Positions 58,660 to 64,000 of a DNA stretch of 64,000 bases are shown here, piece after piece. Every line of letters starts with the position of its first letter. Position 1 is the first letter of the stretch. This DNA comes from Cycas panzhihuaensis (lineage: Eukaryota; Cycadophyta), in contig CM041465.1 in NCBI GenBank assembly GCA_023213395.1, positions 90,155,741 through 90,219,740 on the forward strand. The letters run 5' to 3'. The notes below the pieces were generated by a model. It was not told the DNA's origin and ran no database searches. It saw nothing but the letters and a program-made list of their open reading frames with translations. The position numbers and the translations under genes are program-made.

Positions 58660-60738
58660 GATGTTTCCAGCCTTTGGGGAATGGACTCGAGACGCATCGA
58701 CACAGTTTGTTCGGTATATGTTCTTACTTTTCTTACCTACGTTAATTAAGGTAATTTAGAGTAGTTTGATTGACATATGCCTACATGCATTTGTTTGTCC
58801 GCTCATAATGTGCCTAGCGGCCGCGACTTGACAAATTTATGACGACTCACTGACGGGCATTTCTTAGAATGCTACACCGTATGGCGTCTGACCACCCATG
58901 GTGTCTCCACAGTTTTCAAGGATTGTTTACGCGGTTTATTTGCTCATGCTGCGACATGTCATTTGTGTTGCCATCCTTTCTAAGTCAAACTCGATCCTTA
59001 GTTAGGACTTTTTGGGTTGTTTGGGTACTTTCCCACTGCCTGGGCCTTCCCCCAACTGATGCAATTCATGTTTAGTCTTTGTTCTTACCTCAGAACCTGA
59101 TTTTTCTGTTTTATTTTTCTCTTTTTTAATTTTGGGTTGATCTGTGGTAAACTAAGTGACTGCAAAGGTTGCATGACAGAGTTTGCCGCGGCCTGCAAAT
59201 TTCTGGTAAAAGAACTTCTGTGACGATTTCCAGCGTTTTTCACAGAGCTGGCGTGGCTTCACGATTGGGCGCTAGCGTCAACGCTCACTTCATCGTGAAC
59301 AAGAGATAAAAACCTTTTTCTTTCATTTGAATCATTCTTGAGCTCATTTTCCAAGACTTCAGAGAAACTCTCCACAAAAATACACAAGGAAAAGATGTAA
59401 ATCGAGATTCATTATGCGGTTAGGGAGAGAGGTGAAGTGGGTTGCCATAAAATTTGAGTTGCGGCCATTGCTTGCCCTTCACCGTTCTCCACAACAAGCT
59501 CCACTCTCCTTACAAGTGCTCAAGGATCCAAGGGATTTCTTCACTAAAAGGCTTCTCCAAAGATCAACTTTCGACTCCCAACTTGCATGGAGCTTCTCCC
59601 ATCTACTCTCTTGCGAAATCACTCAAAAGGCCCCTAGACATTGTTTGTTCTGCTTTGCCAAGTGGCCAAGTGCATGCATGCACGCCTCTCATCAAGGTTA
59701 TTGTTTCTTGTTGGTGCTTTTTCCTTGGTTTTGTTTTCTCTTGCAAGCTCATTTCACTCACTTGCATCCACTTTCTTTACTAGTTCCCTTGCTATTAAAT
59801 GAAAGTGATCTTAGTAGTTGTGGCTCTCCATAGTTTTGCTCTAGATTAAGGGTATTTTCATGTGTTTCCTTGAGATCTACCCATTCCCTTTAAGCTATCT
59901 CTTCCACTCTTTTCTGAGTTAGCCAGTGTAAAGGGTTTCACACGAGGTTTGAGGGAGATAGGCGGGGTTAGTCCTCCATTGCCCTTCTCCCCAAGGGTTA
60001 GTCCCTTATCCTCTTTCCTTACCATCCGCGTTTTCTTAGGGAGCAGAGCTAGGGAAGCCTAAGAGATTTGGTTGGAGCTTTCCACTTGGTATAGGTAATC
60101 GGCCACTACCCTTCTCCACCTTGTTACCCGCTAGCGTTTCCTCCCGAACCTGTGGAGACCTCCAGTGGGTGAGTTAGCCATCCAGGGCTATACTCGGTCC
60201 GTGTAGTATGTTTTATGGTGCATGGCGGTGTATATATGCTTCACCACCTTTGTTTCATTTTGCTACGTTATTGCATAAGCAAATTATTTATCTTAGTTGA
60301 TTTCGTTTGCATACATATACATATATCTTCGCCAGTACTTTTGAGGCCTCTCCAGGAGGAAGGTGTTCTCTCCACTTGTTTGTAGGATCGCGTTGGAGGA
60401 GGTGGCGCAAGATAAACCCGTTCTTGGAGTCGGCTCCCACCGCAGTGTTCTCTCCTTTAGTTTTGAGTTCCTTCGCCCTTTCATTTTATCTAGTCCTTGC
60501 ATGCTCAGGGAGGTAAGTGAACCCCTTCACCAGATTGATCAGCGTTGCATGCTTGGAGGAGGAAGGAAGGAAGGGCAACCCGGAAGGAGAATCTGTGTTT
60601 TACTCGAGCAGGATCCGTGGTATTCCGCATTTTCCGTGTTTTCTTCGTTTTTGTCTTCTTTTACATTTCTTTGTAATAGATAAGCAAAGATAAGGAAGCG
60701 TTAAGGAAAAGGAAAATAATCTTTTACTTTACATTTAC
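58660..60738 (+). repeat. Large inverted repeat, left arm (probable LTR region)
   Basis: About 2.08 kb, matching the reverse complement of 60795-62834 over its length with scattered substitutions and small gaps. Examples: 'gaatggactcgagac' at 58679 and 'gtctcgagtccattc' at 62801; 'ttgtttgctcatgctgcgac'-type sequence near 58940 and its complement near 62540. It lies where the 3' LTR of the Gypsy element would be, and has a TATA-like GAGATAAAAACC at about 59305. Confidence 0.88.
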
Positions 60739-60794
60739 AACATAAATGGGTTTTCTATTCCTGTTATGGAAAGAAAGTAAAATGAAATACAGAA
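60739..60794. other. 56-bp spacer at the centre of the palindrome
   Basis: Separates the two arms. The innermost arm sequences 'ctttacatttac' and 'gtaaatgtaaag' are exact complements. Confidence 0.9.
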
Positions 60795-62834
60795 GTAAAT
60801 GTAAAGTAAAAGATTATTTTCCTTTTCCTTAATGCTTCCTTATCTTTGCTTATCTATTACAAAGAAATGTAAAAAGACAAAAAGCAGAAAGAAGAAAGAA
60901 ATGCTATGAATACTTGATCCCAAGGCTCGAAGAGAAACACGATTCTCCTTCGGTTGCGCCCTTCCTTCCTTCCTCCGCATGCAACGCTGATCAACTATGG
61001 TGAAGGGGGTTCACTTACCTCCCTTGAACATGCAAGGACTAGATAAAATGAAAACGGCTAAAAAGGTGAAGAACGGTTTGTCTTGCGTACACCTCCTCCA
61101 ACGCGATCCCGCAAACAAGTGGAGAGAGCACCTTCCTCTGGAGAGAGGCTACAAAGTACTACGAAGGTATATGTATATGTATGCAAACGAAATCAACTAA
61201 GATAAATAATTTAAGCTATGCACCGTAACGTAAAAATGAAACAAAGGTGTGCGAGAAGATATACACCGCCATGCACCATAAACATACTACACGGACCGAG
61301 TATAGCCTGATGGCTAACTCACCCACGGGAGGTCTCCAGTGGTTCGGAGGAAACGCTAGCTGTAACAAGGTGGAGAAGGGTAGTGACGGTTACCTATACC
61401 AAGTGGAAAGCTCCAACCAAATCTCTTAGTTTCCTAGTCTGCTCCCTAAGAAAACGCGATGGTAAAGGAAAGAGGATAAGGGACTAACCCTTGGGGAGAA
61501 GGGCAAGAATGGGGACGGAACCCCGCCTATCTCCCTCAAACCTCGTGGAAACCCTTTACACCGTAACCTTAAAAGGGTGAAAGAGATAGCTTAAAGGGAA
61601 TGGGTAGATCTCAAGGAAACACAGAAAATACCCTTAATCTAGAGCAAAACTATGGAGAGCCACAACTAGCTAAGATCACTTTCATTTAATAGCAAGGGAA
61701 CTAGTAAAGAAAGTGGATGCAAGTGAGTGAAATGAGCTTGCAAGTAGAAACAAAACCAAGGAAAAAGCACCAACAAGAAACAAGAAATACTGATGAGAGG
61801 GCATGCATGCATGCACTTGGCCACTTGGAGCAAAGAAGAACAAACAATGTCTAGGGGCGGTTTTGAGTGATTTCTGCAAGAGAGTAGATGGGAGAAGCTC
61901 CATGCAAGTTGGGAGAAAGTTGATCTTTGAGAAGCCTTTTAGTGAAGAAATCCCTTGGATCCTTGAGCACTTGTAAGGGAGAGTGGAGCTTGTTGTGGAG
62001 AACTGAGGGGTAGCAATGGCTGCAACTCAAATTTTATGGCACCCACTTCACCTCCGGCCCAACCGTACATGAAGTTCTCCGATTGCCTTTTCCTTGTGTG
62101 TTTTTGTGGAGAGTTTCTCTTAGAAGTCTTGGAAAATGAGCTCAAGAATGATTCAAATGAAAGAAAAAGGTTTTTATCTCTTGTTCACGAAGTGAACGCT
62201 GGGGACGCTAGGCGCCCATCAGAGGAGCCACGCCAGCCTCCGTGAAAAACGCGGAAATCGTCATGGTTCTTTTTGTACGAGCACAGGGTCATGCAGAACT
62301 CGCGGTATCAGCAGAATTCTGCGGTACCGCTTAGTTTACCGCGGTATCAACCCGAAATTGAAAAAGAGAAAAATAAAACGGAAAAATCAGGTTCTGAGGT
62401 AAGAACAAAGACTAAACGTGAATTACATCAGTTGGGGGAAGGCCTGTGCAAAGGGCAAGTACCCAAAACAACCCAAAAAGTCCTAACTAAGGATCGAGTT
62501 TGACTTAGAAAGGATGGCAACGCAAATGACATGTCGCAGCATGAGCAAATAAACTGGCAGAAACAATCCCGGAAAACTGTGGAGACACCATGGTGGTCAG
62601 ACGCTACGGGTGTAGCATTCGCTAAGGAATGCCTCACCGTGAGTCGTCATAGGTCAAGTCGCGTTAGGCACATGCATTATGAGCAGGCAGACAAACAAAT
62701 GCATGTAGGCAGGCATATGTCAATCAAACTACTCTAAATTACCTTAATTAACATAGGTAAGAAAAGTAAGAACATATAATTAACAAACCCGTGTCGACAA
62801 GGTCTCGAGTCCATTCCCAAGAGTCGGGAAATGT
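60795..62834 (-). repeat. Large inverted repeat, right arm
   Basis: Reverse-complement partner of the left arm, about 2.04 kb. It ends abruptly at 62834 where Copia protease sequence begins, so the arm is cut by the junction and not by a repeat end. Confidence 0.88.
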
Positions 62835-63120
62835 ATGACTTGAAGGGTTTTGTTATTGGCTGTTACACTTAGATCAAATCCATGGGAGACCAATGTGGAT
62901 AAGGAGAGAAGGTTTTGTTTCAATGAGGGAATATACAAAACATCAAGTAGTTTGAAATCTGGTAAGCCTGGGAGTGTCAGGCAAACTGTGCCCATACCTT
63001 CGACAGGTTGGCTTGATTTGTTAGCCATATGTACAAGGTCGATGACATTTGTATCAAGGGCTTGAAAGTAGTCCCAGTGACATGTCATGTGCTGCGTGGC
63101 ACCAGTATCCATGATCCATG
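62835..63120 (-). repeat. Right copy of the 286-bp Copia protease duplication
   Basis: Gap-free match to 53570-53855 with 10 transitions (about 3.5%). Starts with 'atgacttgaaggg' immediately after the palindrome arm. Confidence 0.95.
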
Positions 63121-64000
63121 TGGAGAAATTGGTTGTGGCAGCGTTTGTTGTTACAAGAGGTTGAGGCATAATAGAGTTAAAATGACAAGTGGCATAGCCA
63201 CAATGTGCCTCAATGTACCTTTTTGATGAAGTGGCAGAACTGGTTTCCCTTGTGTTGTGCAAGCATGCTTCAGCAAACTGGGTCCCACCAAAGGTTTCTT
63301 CTACATCAGCGTTGTGGGCATTGTGCCGTTGTTGATTTCTGTTGAGCTTATGATAAGCTGTTCGACAGTCTTTGGCAAGGTGTCCCTTACGATGACACCG
63401 TTCACACATTATGGGTTGATTTGATTTCCTATAGGATATGTTGGGAGTGCCAGATTGTCTTTAGTTAAATGTTTGTTATCCTCCCGAATTTTGGGGGTTC
63501 TGCTGTTGTTGCCTTTGCCCTTGGTTCCTTCCTCAACCACGACCACATGAGTTTCGTCCTCCATGCATTGATTGTCCTTGCTGTTTGAAGTGGCAAACTT
63601 CCTCATCCACTTCGATTTCCAAGGCAGCATCAGGAAGTGGATCGGACGAGTGGAAGCTTGTTGCAAAGGTCTTGTCATGTTCGATGAACTTTTATGCAAG
63701 AGCCTCAAAGTCTAATGTCTTCAGTGTGCCAGATGATTAAAGATTCCCCAACAAGTTTTTGTGGTCAAGTACATGGAATGATGACTAGATTAGGAATGCC
63801 CATGTGATGCATTGTGTTTTGAAGTCCCTATCAATAGCTTGTTTGATTGGACGAAGAGCATTGATCGTCTCATGTGCCTTCCCTTTCTGCATCTTCAGAT
63901 TATTCATTTTTAAGACCATGTGAACAAATTCCAAGTTTGATCGAGTATCAAAGTTTCTCTTTAGAACTTCAACATCTTTGTATGCAGTGTCATGCAGTGT
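62835..64000 (-). pseudogene. Copia C1 gag-protease, 5' part
   Basis: Minus-strand 5' half of a C1 element. Gag from the window edge: 'KDVEVLKRNFDTRSNLEFVH', 'INALRPIKQAIDRDF', with some stops. A complete zinc knuckle 'CERCHRKGHLAKDC' (about 63406-63365), all four ligands kept. The protease 'WIMDTGATQHM' (near 63116) is intact. The longest open piece is 63409-62780. Its inner 286 bp (62835-63120) repeat 53570-53855. It may be the missing 5' part of the copy at 49702-53855 or a second C1 insertion. Confidence 0.9.

Larger units (their letters stand above)
53856..62834 (+). mobile_element. Ty3/Gypsy-derived GC-rich block
   Basis: 8,979 bp, much richer in G+C than the rest, bounded on both sides by Copia protease sequence. 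On the plus strand: the C-terminal end of a Gypsy integrase, a long 3' region with an antisense unit, a separate RNase H ORF, then a near-palindrome that probably includes the LTR in both orientations. A second RNase H and additional antisense or downstream ORFs are known from the Tat/Ogre group of plant Gypsy elements, so that group is the best guess. The 5' half (LTR, gag, protease, RT) is missing. No 5-bp target duplication is visible at the ends. Confidence 0.7.

Noticed and set aside
59414-59833. Overlapping open frames in the palindrome arm
   Set aside because: Cys/Leu/Phe-rich without motifs, and the mirrored frames in the other arm are not conserved as protein; treated as LTR sequence.

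Overview
This looks like nuclear DNA from a land plant with a large, repeat-rich genome. A gymnosperm is plausible but the sequence does not prove it. Most of the window is AT-rich and non-coding, filled with decayed Ty1/Copia LTR retrotransposons that use a Met-initiator tRNA-type primer site, one L1-type LINE with a DUF4283/zinc-knuckle ORF1, simple repeats, and part of one ordinary intron-containing plant gene. I see no bacterial, organellar or CRISPR features, and no rRNA or tRNA gene I could support.

Layout. (1) 1-3247: 5' end of a minus-strand Copia element (LTR, primer site, leader, gag-protease). (2) 3417-11126: a complete but dead plus-strand Copia element (family C1), inserted in an older repeat (R1) whose two halves lie at about 3285-3416 and 11127-11357. 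(3) 11358-15660: two more Copia fragments, the first on the plus strand and the second on the minus strand. (4) 15661-24149: no recognisable genes, with an R1 direct/inverted repeat cluster at 18464-19348. (5) 24354-30647: a full-length LINE with poly(A) and target duplications. (6) 30862-38182: a second Copia element (family C2). The LINE and C2 both sit in one copy of another repeat (R2); an uninterrupted R2 copy at about 39880-40310 shows the empty site. (7) 44733-45890: four exons with matching phases, the 5' part of a plant gene resembling the Rad60/SUMO-like-domain (ubiquitin-like superfamily) family. (8) 49702-64000: a younger minus-strand copy of family C1, interrupted at its protease by a GC-rich 8,979-bp block (53856-62834) derived from a Ty3/Gypsy element.

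That block is the most unusual part. Reading along the plus strand it carries the GPY/F end of a Gypsy integrase, an antisense gene-like unit (plant-mobile-domain-like segment and a coiled-coil tail, with a TATA box and candidate splice sites), a free-standing RNase H ORF with all catalytic residues, and then a near-palindrome with about 2-kb arms. It is bounded on both sides by the same 286 bp of Copia protease sequence.

No operon-like cooperation between genes is expected here. The retroelement proteins would have acted within their own elements, and nearly all are broken by stops and frameshifts. Coordinates of decayed coding regions are approximate; LTR ends, splice sites and repeat boundaries were read directly from the sequence.
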